The position numbers were made by a program, and so were the translations under genes. Source: an uncultured Clostridia bacterium (GTDB lineage: Bacteria > Bacillota > Clostridia > Christensenellales > Borkfalkiaceae). Taken from it: a stretch of 64,000 bases of DNA. The notes under the pieces are model-generated. The model was given only the letters and a program-made list of their open reading frames with translations. It had not been told where the DNA came from and searched no databases. Positions 8,055 through 16,811 of the stretch are shown here, one piece after another (the first letter of the stretch is position 1; each line of letters opens with the position of its first letter). The stretch spans positions 1 to 64,000 of the forward strand of contig CAJFQM010000012.1 in assembly GCA_904419075.1 (NCBI GenBank). Reading direction: 5' to 3'.

Positions 8055-9135
8055 GGCCGTGTTCCCCCTCAAATTTTTTCATGAACTCCACGAGCTTTTC
8101 CACCCCTTCTTTCGGCATGGCATTATAGATGCTCGCCCGCATTCCCCCCACTGTTCGGTGGCCTTTGAGATTTACGAGCCCCTCTTTCGCCGCCTCTGCA
8201 ACAAACAGAGCATCGAGTTTTTCGTCCCCCGTCACGAACGGAACGTTCATCAAAGAACGGTCTTTCTTGACGACGGTCGGGCGGAACAGCTTGCAGGAAT
8301 CGAGAAAATCGTAGAGAATTTTCGCTTTTTCTTCATTTGCCTTTTTCATCGCTTCGAGACCGCCTCGGCGTTTAATCCACTCGAACACCTTCCCGCAGAT
8401 ATAAATTCCGTAGCAGGGCGGAGTATTGAACATGCTGTTTTCCTTTGCGTGAACGGCATATCTGAGCATGGTGGGCGTACCCGGCAGAACATCGTCCGTA
8501 ATGAGATCCTCCCGCACGATGACGACGACCGTACCCGCCGGGCCGATATTTTTCTGCGCTCCCGCGAAAATGAGTCCGTATTTCGTCACGTCGAAAGGTT
8601 CCGACAAAAAACAGGACGACATATCCGCGACCAAAATTTTCCCCTTCGTATCGGGCAGATCGTGAAATTTCGTGCCGTAAATGGTATTGTTTTCGCAGAT
8701 ATAGACATAATCCGCCTCCGGAGAAACGGGCAGGTCGGAACAATCGGGAATATACGAAAAATTCTTATCCTCGGAGGAAGCAAGGATATTGACTTTTCCG
8801 AAAAGCGCGGCTTCCTTGGCGGCCTTTTTCGCCCAAAGCCCCGTTAAGATGTAATCCGCGACGCGGTTTTTCATGAGATTCATCGGCACCATCGCAAATT
8901 GCGTGTGTCCGCCGCCCTGTAAAAACAGAATCTTGTATTCGGGCGGAATCTTCGCAATCTCTCTGAGAACAGCTTCTGCCTCCGAGATGATTTTCCCGAA
9001 TTCTTTGCCGCGGTGGCTCATTTCCATGACGGACATGCCCGTACCGCGATAGTCGGGAAGCTCCTCCTGAGCCTCTCTCAATACTTCCAAAGGAAGTTGT
9101 GCCGGTCCTGCCGAAAAATTAAAAATTCTGTTCAT
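8047..9135 (-). CDS. serC: Phosphoserine aminotransferase
   Basis: PLP enzyme making phosphoserine from 3-phosphohydroxypyruvate and glutamate. 362 residues from the ATG at 9135 (MNRIFNFSAGPAQLP), the usual family length; a longer upstream frame lacks a ribosome binding site, while GTGGGGG sits 5 nt before this ATG. The PLP lysine is in FAGAQKNIGPAG (about residue 195), and ILFLQGGGHTQFAM and GGMRASIYNAM are family motifs. It is the first gene of serC-serA-isomerase, with a strong promoter at 9170-9198. No serB phosphatase is in the window. Confidence 0.96.
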   Translation of the reverse strand: MNRIFNFSAGPAQLPLEVLREAQEELPDYRGTGMSVMEMSHRGKEFGKIISEAEAVLREIAKIPPEYKILFLQGGGHTQFAMVPMNLMKNRVADYILTGLWAKKAAKEAALFGKVNILASSEDKNFSYIPDCSDLPVSPEADYVYICENNTIYGTKFHDLPDTKGKILVADMSSCFLSEPFDVTKYGLIFAGAQKNIGPAGTVVVIVREDLITDDVLPGTPTMLRYAVHAKENSMFNTPPCYGIYICGKVFEWIKRRGGLEAMKKANEEKAKILYDFLDSCKLFRPTVVKKDRSLMNVPFVTGDEKLDALFVAEAAKEGLVNLKGHRTVGGMRASIYNAMPKEGVEKLVEFMKKFEGEHGRA

Positions 9136-9169
9136 AAAAACCCCCACGATAGAAAAAAGTATTTGTATT

Positions 9170-9198
9170 ATTATATTATCAAAGCACAAATAAGTCAA
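9170..9198 (-). promoter_or_regulatory. serC operon promoter
   Basis: Minus strand: TTGACT (9198-9193), 17-nt spacer, TATAAT (9175-9170), about 35 nt upstream of the ATG. No riboswitch or T-box fits in the short leader. Confidence 0.85.
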
Positions 9199-9237
9199 GT
9201 GAATTTTTTTATTTCCTGATAAAACCGCAGAAAAAGT

Positions 9238-9275
9238 CCCGGGAGCGTTTCAAAACTTTCTGAAACGCTCCCGGG
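9238..9275 (-). terminator. Terminator after the 9298-9903 gene
   Basis: A perfect 14-bp stem (CCCGGGAGCGTTTC / GAAACGCTCCCGGG) with a T-run on the minus strand (ACTTTTTCTG). It insulates serC from the upstream gene. Confidence 0.85.
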
Positions 9276-9297
9276 GCTTACATTGAAATTTCGGAAT

Positions 9298-9903
9298 TTA
9301 TTTACCGAACGGGAAAGACAGGACGTGTTCGTCCCCCTTCTTTCCCGCGTCTTTTTTATTCTCTTTGAGATGTCCCGCAGCGAGGTCGAACAGAGTTCCG
9401 AGGTATTTTTCGTCGTCCGACAATACCTCCAAAGAAACGATTTCTTCAAGGTCTAATGCCGTATATCCGTCGGGGAGTCCGTTTTCGTTCAAAAGGTGCA
9501 TTTCGACGATGTTCCAATCCCTGCCCGCCACGAAGCCGCTGATTTTGTCCAAAGTCTCGAAGCCGATTTCCATGGTGCAAAGCCATTTGTTTTTTACAAT
9601 GAAATCGATAAATTCTTCCAGAACCGATTTAGACGAAACCTTCAAGGACGGAATTTCTTCGGCACGGTAGCGATAGACCTTGGCAAGATTTTCGAGATAC
9701 CCCGTTCCCGCGTCCAATTTAAGTATTTCTTCGATACGGATACAAAAATATCCGTCAAATTTTCCGCAGGGAGAAATCAATTCCAAAAGGGCAAACTCCC
9801 CGTCCGTCTCTCTGACGAATCCCGCGTAGAAACTTCCGGAGCTCTTATAATAAACGGCGACGGGCGTTTTTGTCTCCTTCATCTTTTTCAAAATATCGGT
9901 CAT
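9298..9903 (-). CDS. Hypothetical protein with two similar beta-rich halves
   Basis: 201 residues, not recognised. Two segments look alike: residues ~23-75 (AGFVRETDGEFALLEL ... FCIRIEEILKLD ... YLENLAKVY) and ~122-178 (SGFVAGRDWNIVEMHLL ... YTALDLEEIVSLEV ... YLGTLFDL). Each reads like a small beta-barrel: a GFV strand, an acidic strand, then an I-x-(I/L)-EEI-x-x-L strand. No signal peptide or membrane segment, so it is cytoplasmic. It is a single-gene unit with its own promoter and terminator. Function unknown. Confidence 0.75.
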   Translation of the reverse strand: MTDILKKMKETKTPVAVYYKSSGSFYAGFVRETDGEFALLELISPCGKFDGYFCIRIEEILKLDAGTGYLENLAKVYRYRAEEIPSLKVSSKSVLEEFIDFIVKNKWLCTMEIGFETLDKISGFVAGRDWNIVEMHLLNENGLPDGYTALDLEEIVSLEVLSDDEKYLGTLFDLAAGHLKENKKDAGKKGDEHVLSFPFGK

Positions 9904-9922
9904 TTTTCTTCTCCTCTTTACT

Positions 9923-9950
9923 ATTATATCATAAGAAGAATTTTTGTCAA
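9923..9950 (-). promoter_or_regulatory. Promoter of the 9298-9903 gene
   Basis: Minus strand: TTGACA (9950-9945), 16-nt spacer, TATAAT (9928-9923), then an AGAGGAG ribosome binding site. Confidence 0.8.
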
Positions 9951-10010
9951 TAAATTCGGCACGGCCTTCCGTTCTTTTTCGAAAACGGGGTGAAATTTCA
10001 AAAAAAGTGC

Positions 10011-10038
10011 TTGCAAAACCCGAAAAATGCGTTATAAT
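10011..10038 (+). promoter_or_regulatory. Promoter of the amidohydrolase gene
   Basis: TTGCAA (10011-10016), 16-nt spacer, TATAAT (10033-10038); the ATG is at 10070 with AAGGAG before it. Confidence 0.75.
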
Positions 10039-10069
10039 AATGGAAAGAGCAAAAGTTAAGGAGTTTTTT

Positions 10070-11653
10070 ATGTCGCAGCGAATTTATTACGGCGGAAACA
10101 TTCTTACAATGGATAAGGACGGAACGTCGGATTATCTGATTACCGAAAACGGAAAAATCAAAAGCCTAGGGAAAGGGACACCGCCTCCGCTCCCCGTCTC
10201 GGCCGAACGATACGACTTAAAGGGCCGAACGCTCATGCCTGCCTTCATGGACCCACACAGTCATATTTCCGGTTGCGCCGCGCGTTTTTTGCAAGTTCCC
10301 TTGGAGTCCTGCAAGACGAACGAGGAGATCAAAAGCGCGCTCGAAACCTTTCTCTCTCAGACCGCGTTAAAAGCGGGCGAATGGATTTTTGCCTGCGGTT
10401 ACGATTCGGGACGCATAAAGGGCAGGCGTCTCACGGCGGAATTTCTCGACAAAATCGTTCCCGAACATCCTCTCGTCGTACAGTATCAATCGGGTCATAT
10501 GGGAATATTCAACTCCGCGGCCATGAAAATTTTGGGCGTGGATAAAAATACCCCTTCGGCCGAAGGCGGATTTATCGAAAAGGCGGAGGACGGAACTCCG
10601 ACGGGATATATGGAGGAAGCGGATTTTGTCTCCCGCTTAAAAAATATCCCCATGCCGGGCGGAGAAAAACTGCTCGACGCTTTCACCCGCGCGCAGAAGC
10701 TCTATTTTTCTCACGGTATCGTCACCGCGCAGGAAGGGCTCGCCGCAAAGGAACTCCTTCCCCTTTACCGCGCACTCGACGAGGCGGACAAACTTCTCAT
10801 GGACGTCGTTCTGTACCCCGATATCCACGCTTTCGGAGCCTATTCCGCGGCCTTTCCGGGCAGGGTAAAAAACTATAAGCGTCATCTGAAAATCGGCGGA
10901 ATAAAGCTGATTTCCGACGGGTCTCCCCAAGGCAGAACGGCATGGATGCGAAGTCCCTATCTCGACGAGAGCGGAAAGCCCGAATCGGACGGTTATGCGG
11001 GCTATTCCTCCGTAACGCAGGAGGAATTGGAAGCAGGCGTGCGCTTTTCCACGGAGAGAAAGTTACAACTGCTCGTCCACTGCAACGGCGACATGGCGGC
11101 GGAGCGCTTTATAGAGGCCGAAGAGAATTACGGCGACCCCGCGACCCGCCCCGTCATGATTCACGCGCAATTTTTGGGATTGGATCAGCTCGACCGCGTC
11201 AAGCGTGCGGGGATACTGCCCTCGTTCTTCGTCGCGCACGTCCTGCATTGGGGAGAAATCCACATCAGAAATTTAGGACTTCAAAGGGCCTCCAAAATGA
11301 GTCCCCTGCGTTCCGCTTTGGAACGAAATATGCATTTTACCCTGCATCAGGACTCTCCCGTCATTCTTCCCGACATGTTGGAGACAATCTATTGCGCCGT
11401 TTCCAGAAAGACGGAAACAGGCCGAATTTTGGGCGAGGACGAACGAATCGACGCCTGTTCCGCACTCCGCGCGGTGACCGCGGAAGCCGCCTATCAATAT
11501 TTCGAAGAAAACGAAACGGGCACGCTTTCGGAAGGGAAACGGGAAAATCTGATAATCCTCAGCGAAAACCCCGTCGGCTGTTCCGAAGAAAAACTCAGAG
11601 AAATCCGGGTGGAAGAGACGATACGGGACGGAGAGACCGTGTTCAAACTCTGA
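10070..11653 (+). CDS. Metal-dependent amidohydrolase, YtcJ/Amidohydro_3 type
   Basis: 527 residues from the ATG at 10070 (AAGGAG six nt upstream); a longer frame from 9944 starts upstream of the promoter and is rejected. Motifs: the N-terminal beta-sandwich, FMDPHSHISG with the metal-binding HxH (near residue 63), GIVTAQEG, IKLISDGSPQGRTAWM, LVHCNGDMA, VMIHAQFLG, and FTLHQDSPV with the late Asp. YtcJ-like enzymes are cytoplasmic hydrolases of N-substituted amides or formamides; the substrate here is unknown. It is a single-gene unit that ends at the shared terminator facing nagA. Confidence 0.9.
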   Translation: MSQRIYYGGNILTMDKDGTSDYLITENGKIKSLGKGTPPPLPVSAERYDLKGRTLMPAFMDPHSHISGCAARFLQVPLESCKTNEEIKSALETFLSQTALKAGEWIFACGYDSGRIKGRRLTAEFLDKIVPEHPLVVQYQSGHMGIFNSAAMKILGVDKNTPSAEGGFIEKAEDGTPTGYMEEADFVSRLKNIPMPGGEKLLDAFTRAQKLYFSHGIVTAQEGLAAKELLPLYRALDEADKLLMDVVLYPDIHAFGAYSAAFPGRVKNYKRHLKIGGIKLISDGSPQGRTAWMRSPYLDESGKPESDGYAGYSSVTQEELEAGVRFSTERKLQLLVHCNGDMAAERFIEAEENYGDPATRPVMIHAQFLGLDQLDRVKRAGILPSFFVAHVLHWGEIHIRNLGLQRASKMSPLRSALERNMHFTLHQDSPVILPDMLETIYCAVSRKTETGRILGEDERIDACSALRAVTAEAAYQYFEENETGTLSEGKRENLIILSENPVGCSEEKLREIRVEETIRDGETVFKL

Positions 11654-11842
11654 GAAACGCGCCTGCCCGTATTCCGTCAAAGTACTCAGCGGAACGCCTT
11701 TGACAAGCCGTCTTGCAAAATTGCGGCACCGTTCCTTTATTCTGCAAGGCGCGTTCCCCTCAAAGAACCGTTTTCCTTTTAAGTTCCGCCCACAAACACT
11801 TGCAAACCGTATTGACCCTATCCCCTTTTTTGCAATCCGACG

Positions 11843-11876
11843 AAAAAGGCGCGGAATCAACGTTCCGCGCCTTTTT
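11843..11876. terminator. Bidirectional terminator between amidohydrolase and nagA
   Basis: A perfect 14-bp stem (AAAAAGGCGCGGAA / TTCCGCGCCTTTTT) with a short loop and T-runs on both strands, between convergent genes. Confidence 0.9.
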
Positions 11877-11917
11877 CTTTATAAGAGGAAATAATGTGTG
11901 AGCGTAATTGATTATAA

Positions 11918-13075
11918 TTATACTTTCTCCGCGCAATAGACGATTTTCCCGTCGCGAATCGTATAAAGGACGGAGAACTTATCGTCGAGAACGACGAAAT
12001 CCGCTCTTTTGCCGACGCGGATACTTCCCGTTTCTCCGTCTATCCCCAAGGTTCTCGCGGGATTGATCGTCGCATAGTCCACGGCTTGCAGGAGGGCCAC
12101 GCCGACCTTTTCCACGAGATTGGCAATCGCGCGGTTCATTCTCAGAACGCTCCCCGCGAGAGTGCCGTCTTTCAGACGCGCTTCGCCGTTCTTGACGATG
12201 ACGACCTGTCCGCCGAGCTCGCTTTCGCCGTCCGCGAGTCCCTTCGCCCGCATCGCGTCCGTAATCAGCGTCAGTTTATCCTTGTGCTTGCACTTGACCA
12301 AAAGCTGAATCGCGGGCACGGAAACGTGAATGGTATCGGCGATCAACTCGCAGTTGAGCTCGTCGTATAAGAGCGCGCTTCCCACCGTTCCGATTTCCCG
12401 GTGATGCAAAGGACTTTGCGCGTTGTAGGTATGCGTGACGTTTTTCGCGCCCGCGGCAATTGCCGAGCGGATATGCGCGCAGGTCGCCCCCGTATGCCCG
12501 ATTGAGGGAATAATTCCCTTATCGGAAAGATGTCTGACGAGTTCTTCCGCCCCGTCCTCTTCGGGCGCCATCGTGACGATTTTGATTGCGCCTCCGCTGG
12601 CGGAATTGTATTCGTCGAACGTTTTGACGTCGGGTTTCGCCACATATTCGAGCGGCTGCGCTCCCTTGTGAGCCGCCGCGATAAACGGGCCTTCGAGATG
12701 CACGCCCAAAAGTCTGGCGCCTTCCTCGTGGTTTTCTTCGCGGTATTTTCTGACGGCCTTCATGGCTTTGAGAATATTTTCCTTGCTCTGCGTCATCGTC
12801 GTGGCGAGGAAGGTAGTCGTTCCTTCCGCGGCGACCGTCTCCGCGATCGTTTTAAGCGCCTCCGTACTTCCGTCCATGGCATCGGCGCCGCCCGCGCCGT
12901 GGATATGTTCGTCGATAAAGCCGGGCAGGACGACGGCATTTTCGGGCAGAGGAATGATGTCGCTCTTTCCGAGTTCCCCGCCGATGCTCTCTATTCTTTC
13001 GCCAAATACCAAATTGACCTTTTTCAGGCCTTCGCCCTCGACGTACACGAGGGCATTTTCAAACGATTTTGCCAT
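11918..13075 (-). CDS. nagA: N-acetylglucosamine-6-phosphate deacetylase
   Basis: Removes acetate from GlcNAc-6-phosphate to give glucosamine-6-phosphate. 385 residues, normal length. Amidohydrolase fold with GFIDEHIHG (HxH metal site), GVHLEGPFIAAAHKGAQ (catalytic-site Glu), SIGHTGATC, VTHTYNAQSPLHHR and LITDAMRAKG. An AAGGAG site precedes the ATG by ~10 nt. It is the last gene of ROK kinase-nagB-nagA; the product feeds NagB. Confidence 0.96.
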   Translation of the reverse strand: MAKSFENALVYVEGEGLKKVNLVFGERIESIGGELGKSDIIPLPENAVVLPGFIDEHIHGAGGADAMDGSTEALKTIAETVAAEGTTTFLATTMTQSKENILKAMKAVRKYREENHEEGARLLGVHLEGPFIAAAHKGAQPLEYVAKPDVKTFDEYNSASGGAIKIVTMAPEEDGAEELVRHLSDKGIIPSIGHTGATCAHIRSAIAAGAKNVTHTYNAQSPLHHREIGTVGSALLYDELNCELIADTIHVSVPAIQLLVKCKHKDKLTLITDAMRAKGLADGESELGGQVVIVKNGEARLKDGTLAGSVLRMNRAIANLVEKVGVALLQAVDYATINPARTLGIDGETGSIRVGKRADFVVLDDKFSVLYTIRDGKIVYCAEKV

Positions 13076-13106
13076 TTTTCGATTCTCCTTGTTTCAGCTT
13101 TTCCCC

Positions 13107-13829
13107 TTAAAGGAGCGCAGCAGCCGCCTCGTCGCACACGAGCGTGCAGTCGGGATGGAGCTGTAAAATGCTCGCAGGCACCCGCTCGGTGACTTCGCCC
13201 TTTACGAGCCCGTAAACCGCCTTTGCCTTGTTCGCTCCGTTGGCGAGAATGAGAATTTTCTTCGCATTCATGATATTTTTCAAGCCCATCGTAAAGGCCT
13301 GGCGGGGTACCTCGTCGATACTTTTGAACATTCTGGAATTATCCTTAATCGTGCTTTCGGCGAGGTCAACGATATGTGTGACGCTCCCGAAGGGCGTTCC
13401 GGGCTCATTGAAAGCGATATGCCCGTTGGAACCGATTCCGAGCACCTGAATGTCCCGCGGCATCTGTTCGAGGAGCGCGTTATACCTGTCACACTCTGCC
13501 TGTCTGTCCGCCGCCTTGCCGTTTTCGATATTGGTATTTTTCAAATCTATGTCGATATGGTCGAAAAGATTATGCCACATAAAATAGACGTAGCTTTGGT
13601 CGCTGGAATAATCCAGCCCCGCATATTCGTCCAAATTGGCGGTGCGGATCTTTTTATAGCTGGTCCCGTTCTTCTCGTGGTCCTCTATCATATTCTTATA
13701 GAGTCCGATGGGCGTGGACCCCGTGGCGAGTCCCAAGACGGCTTCGGGATTTTCCTTTACGACCGCCGCCATCACTTCAAAGGCCTTTTGGCTCATTTCG
13801 TCATAATCTTTCGCGATGATAACTTTCAT
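13107..13829 (-). CDS. nagB: Glucosamine-6-phosphate deaminase
   Basis: Converts glucosamine-6-phosphate to fructose-6-phosphate and ammonia, linking amino-sugar catabolism to glycolysis. 240 residues from MKVIIAKDYDEM; the frame extends upstream without a usable site, and GGAGACAGAAAAG precedes this ATG. Motifs: LGLATGSTPIGLYKNM, TANLDEYAGL, QVLGIGSNGHIAFNEPG (catalytic His) and AFTMGLKNIMNAKKIL. The short form, as in Bacillota, lacks the extra allosteric C-terminal part of the E. coli enzyme. Lies between the ROK kinase gene and nagA. Confidence 0.96.
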   Translation of the reverse strand: MKVIIAKDYDEMSQKAFEVMAAVVKENPEAVLGLATGSTPIGLYKNMIEDHEKNGTSYKKIRTANLDEYAGLDYSSDQSYVYFMWHNLFDHIDIDLKNTNIENGKAADRQAECDRYNALLEQMPRDIQVLGIGSNGHIAFNEPGTPFGSVTHIVDLAESTIKDNSRMFKSIDEVPRQAFTMGLKNIMNAKKILILANGANKAKAVYGLVKGEVTERVPASILQLHPDCTLVCDEAAAALL

Positions 13830-13884
13830 CTTTTCTGTCTCCTTTCTCCTGAAACTGAAAACAAGCGTCTTTTCAAACCCGCTT

Positions 13885-15255
13885 TTACGCTCTGTCCGCG
13901 GGAAGAGACGCGGCCGCGATGCTCTGTCCGACCCTTCTGTTCTTTTCGTCGGGCAGGGAAATGTCCAGCTCGGCAAATTCGGGATACTCTTCTTCGAGTA
14001 CTTTCTTACAGGAATCGAGGAGAATATTTCCCCCTTTTCCGCCCGTCACCCTGCCTAACAGAAGGACATGCTTCATGTCGTAAAATTTCGCATAGAAGGG
14101 AAGCGTATAAGCGAGATAGACGCCTATGTCCTCGTAAATCTGCCGCGCGAGCGGATCGTCCTTTTCCATCAAGGCCTGTATTTCCTTCAATTTCTCCGCG
14201 GGGGTCGCCCCGTCCTTGAAGCGATAGCCGCCCGCTTCCGCGAGCTTGATGACGGCGTCCTGAGAGAAGTATTTGCAGCCTACCCCCACGTCACCGCTCC
14301 ATTCGTCCGCCATGGCGCCTTCGTTGAAATCTACGGGAACAAAAGCGAGCTCGGACAACCATCCGTTGATGCCGCCGTCTTTATTGATGTATCCCACCGC
14401 TTCGCTCGTACCCATCGCAATGCCGAGTACGCGGTTATCGTTCAGATCGATGCTCCCCGCCAAAGCGGTGACGTCCCCGTCGTTTGCGACTTCGAGAGGA
14501 ATATTCCCCATTTCCTTGGCGATATTGATATACATGTTTTTGACGTAATCGCCGTACTTCTTCTTGTCCACCTTGATAAAGAGGGACGCGACCATGATCT
14601 TATTGTCCACATACACGCCCGCGGACGAAACGCCGATGCAGTCCACGCGCGGCATTTTGGAAGCCGCCGTCTTCATCGCCGTCAGAATTTCGTTATAATG
14701 ATAGTGCGGATCCTCCGTCGTCTTGGGATGCCAGACGACTTCTTCGCTGTATACGACTTTTCCGTCTATTACCGCGCTGACCTTTCGGTCGCTTCCGCCC
14801 GCATCGAAACCGATGCGGCAGCCTTTCAAATATCCGCCCACGCGGAGCGAACAATTTTTTTGCGCGGGAATCTCGTCCTTTTCCAGCCACACGACTTCAA
14901 AGGGCTTTTCATAAACGCCGCTCATGAAATCGACGTCGAACGCGCGCGTTCCGTCCGCCGTATACGCCTTTTTCAGGCCCTCGTAAATCTTTTTGCTCCC
15001 CGAAACGGAGATTTTATAACCGCCCACGACCCATAAAATGGTTTTTGCCAAACGTTCCGCAATACGGAAATTCCATTCGTCCTTTCCGCAGCCATCCGCA
15101 AACGCGGTATATTGGTAAACGTAGTTATATCCGCCGTTTCTCTCCGCGATCAGCGTGACTTCCGCCGTGTTTCCGCTCTTTTTTACCTCTGCGTCGTATT
15201 CCTCCAACGCCTTGATCATCGGATAAAAATTTTTGTCCAAAACAGGTTTTTTCAT
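13885..15255 (-). CDS. ROK-family sugar kinase with ~140-residue N-terminal extension
   Basis: 456 residues. From ~145 on it has the ROK/actin-ATPase fold: RIGFDAGGSDRKVSAVIDG (phosphate 1), LEVANDGDVTALAGS (the catalytic Asp of the ND motif), LGIAMGTSEAVGYI (phosphate 2) and LLLGRVTGGKGG (adenosine). The ROK zinc motif (CxCGxxGCxE) is absent. The first ~140 residues are not a recognised domain and carry no DNA-binding motif. As first gene of an operon with nagB-nagA it probably phosphorylates an amino sugar such as GlcNAc or glucosamine; that is inference from context. Confidence 0.8.
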   Translation of the reverse strand: MKKPVLDKNFYPMIKALEEYDAEVKKSGNTAEVTLIAERNGGYNYVYQYTAFADGCGKDEWNFRIAERLAKTILWVVGGYKISVSGSKKIYEGLKKAYTADGTRAFDVDFMSGVYEKPFEVVWLEKDEIPAQKNCSLRVGGYLKGCRIGFDAGGSDRKVSAVIDGKVVYSEEVVWHPKTTEDPHYHYNEILTAMKTAASKMPRVDCIGVSSAGVYVDNKIMVASLFIKVDKKKYGDYVKNMYINIAKEMGNIPLEVANDGDVTALAGSIDLNDNRVLGIAMGTSEAVGYINKDGGINGWLSELAFVPVDFNEGAMADEWSGDVGVGCKYFSQDAVIKLAEAGGYRFKDGATPAEKLKEIQALMEKDDPLARQIYEDIGVYLAYTLPFYAKFYDMKHVLLLGRVTGGKGGNILLDSCKKVLEEEYPEFAELDISLPDEKNRRVGQSIAAASLPADRA

Positions 15256-15294
15256 ACCAAAAAATATACTTCTCCCTCTTTTATGTTTATTTTT

Positions 15295-15322
15295 ATTATA
15301 CTACTTTTTCCGCAAAGTACAA
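15295..15322 (-). promoter_or_regulatory. Promoter of the amino-sugar operon
   Basis: Minus strand: TTGTAC (15322-15317), 16-nt spacer, TATAAT (15300-15295). Confidence 0.75.
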
Positions 15323-15346
15323 TAGAAATTATTTCTCGGTTTTTAC

Positions 15347-15381
15347 AAAATATTTCTCAAAATATTGTCGTGAAATATTTT
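15347..15381. promoter_or_regulatory. Inverted repeat, candidate operator in the divergent nag/araC promoter region
   Basis: Perfect 10-bp arms AAAATATTTC (15347-15356) and GAAATATTTT (15372-15381). The right arm overlaps the -35 box of the AraC gene and the left arm is ~25 bp upstream of the -35 box of the nag operon. A natural target for the adjacent AraC protein, not proven. Confidence 0.5.
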
Positions 15382-15408
15382 ACAAACAAAAACGAGATAT
15401 GATATAAT
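15379..15408 (+). promoter_or_regulatory. Promoter of the AraC-family gene
   Basis: TTTACA (15379-15384), 18-nt spacer, TATAAT (15403-15408), 28 bp before the ATG. Confidence 0.7.
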
Positions 15409-15435
15409 AAACGTGGGAGGAAAAAGAATAAAGTT

Positions 15436-16323
15436 ATGAAAAGGCGGGAAACGGCAAAACATTTTTATATGCACAAAATCGCCAATCTCCTGAACGTACA
15501 AAAAATCGTGACGATCCACTATCAGGAATTGGAACGGGGATATTCGTCCGCGGAGGAAACGCACGATTTTTGGGAAATTATTTACGTGGATAAGCAGGAA
15601 ATCTCCGTCATCAAAGATTCGGCCGCCAGCCCTTTACGGCAAGGAGAAATCGTATTTATCAAGCCCAATCAGCCGCACTATGTCCGTTGCGGAACAGAAG
15701 GGGCGAATATTTTCATCATTTCCTTTGAATGCCGTTCGGAGAGCATGGGCTTCTTCTTTGACAAACAGTATTCCGTACCCGATAAATACCGTTATCTGTT
15801 GCAAAACATTATGGCGGAAGCGCGGGAGACGTTTATCATTCCCGATTTCGATCCCGACCTCAATAAATTGGAGCTCAGAGAAAACCCGAATCTGGGCGGT
15901 GAGCAGGTCATAAAAAACTCTTTGGAACTCCTGCTCGTCTATCTGCTGCGCCGCGCGAATCATCGCGACGCCCAGCAGGAATTTTTCATTTCAAAAATCA
16001 ATTCTTCCACAGAGCTTCAAGATGAAATCGTAAGAATCCTTTCTTCCAAGTTATACGACACCTTTGTTTTGGACGACCTATGCAACGCCCTGCACTACGG
16101 CAAAACCTATCTGTGCACGTTTTTCCGCGAAAAGACGGGCATGAGCATTTATCAGACCTATCTCAAACTGAAAATCGACGAATCGAAAATCCTCATTCGC
16201 AGAAAACTGTCCTTTACGGAAATCGCCAATAAGCTGTGCTTCGATTCCCTCTCTCATTTCAATTACGTATTCAAAAAATATTCGGGAATGACACCCGGGG
16301 AATATAAAGCGAGCATAAAATAA
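15436..16323 (+). CDS. AraC-family transcriptional regulator
   Basis: 295 residues. The N-terminal half is a cupin-like sensor domain (HDFWEIIYVDKQE, LRQGEIVFIKPNQPHYVR), the C-terminal ~100 residues a double helix-turn-helix: LDDLCNALHYGKTYLCTFFR, then SFTEIANKLCFDSLSHFNYV followed by FKKYSGMTPGEY, the AraC signature. GGGAGG lies rather far (15 nt) before the ATG. It is divergent from the ROK-nagB-nagA operon, sharing a 180-bp promoter region, so it is the likely sugar-responsive regulator of that operon. Confidence 0.9.
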   Translation: MKRRETAKHFYMHKIANLLNVQKIVTIHYQELERGYSSAEETHDFWEIIYVDKQEISVIKDSAASPLRQGEIVFIKPNQPHYVRCGTEGANIFIISFECRSESMGFFFDKQYSVPDKYRYLLQNIMAEARETFIIPDFDPDLNKLELRENPNLGGEQVIKNSLELLLVYLLRRANHRDAQQEFFISKINSSTELQDEIVRILSSKLYDTFVLDDLCNALHYGKTYLCTFFREKTGMSIYQTYLKLKIDESKILIRRKLSFTEIANKLCFDSLSHFNYVFKKYSGMTPGEYKASIK

Positions 16324-16354
16324 CGCGAGCCGGGCGATTTGCCCGGCTCGCGTT
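16322..16354 (+). terminator. Terminator of the AraC gene
   Basis: A 14-bp stem AACGCGAGCCGGGC / GCCCGGCTCGCGTT that begins inside the stop codon; the T-run is short. Confidence 0.75.
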
Positions 16355-16811
16355 ATTGCACTTTTCCAAGGAATCTTCCGACCGACGGTTATACGGCCTC
16401 AACTGCTTTTTTCCGTTTCGGGCCTTCAAGTCTCTTTGTCATCGGTCAATTTCCCTTTTGGGTAAAGCGATGTCCGACTGAAACGAAAATTTTTCCGCAC
16501 GTTCGCCCAAAAAATCCACCCGATAATCCATACCGTTAAAAGCCCCCGTTTCTTCAAGCGAGCGCGAAGATAACACATTCCCTCATCGCTCTCATCGCAT
16601 CGTTATGCCGAAAATACCATATACATGAAAGGCATTCGTCAAAAGCGCCCCTATCCGAGCATGCCGCCCCTTTTCCGTTGCCTTATGCATCACGATAGAA
16701 AAAGTCTGTCGGAATAACGGGTATTCTCGACGCTTCCAGCGCCCGCATTCTCTCCTTCCGATACCGCCAAAATACAATCTGCAAACAGTCTTTTCGGAAG
16801 CGAACGCACTT
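16355..16811. other. 457-bp gap without a supported gene
   Basis: Only short ORFs with no family resemblance and no good ribosome binding site. No RNA gene or terminator for the minus-strand GrpB gene is evident. Confidence 0.4.
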
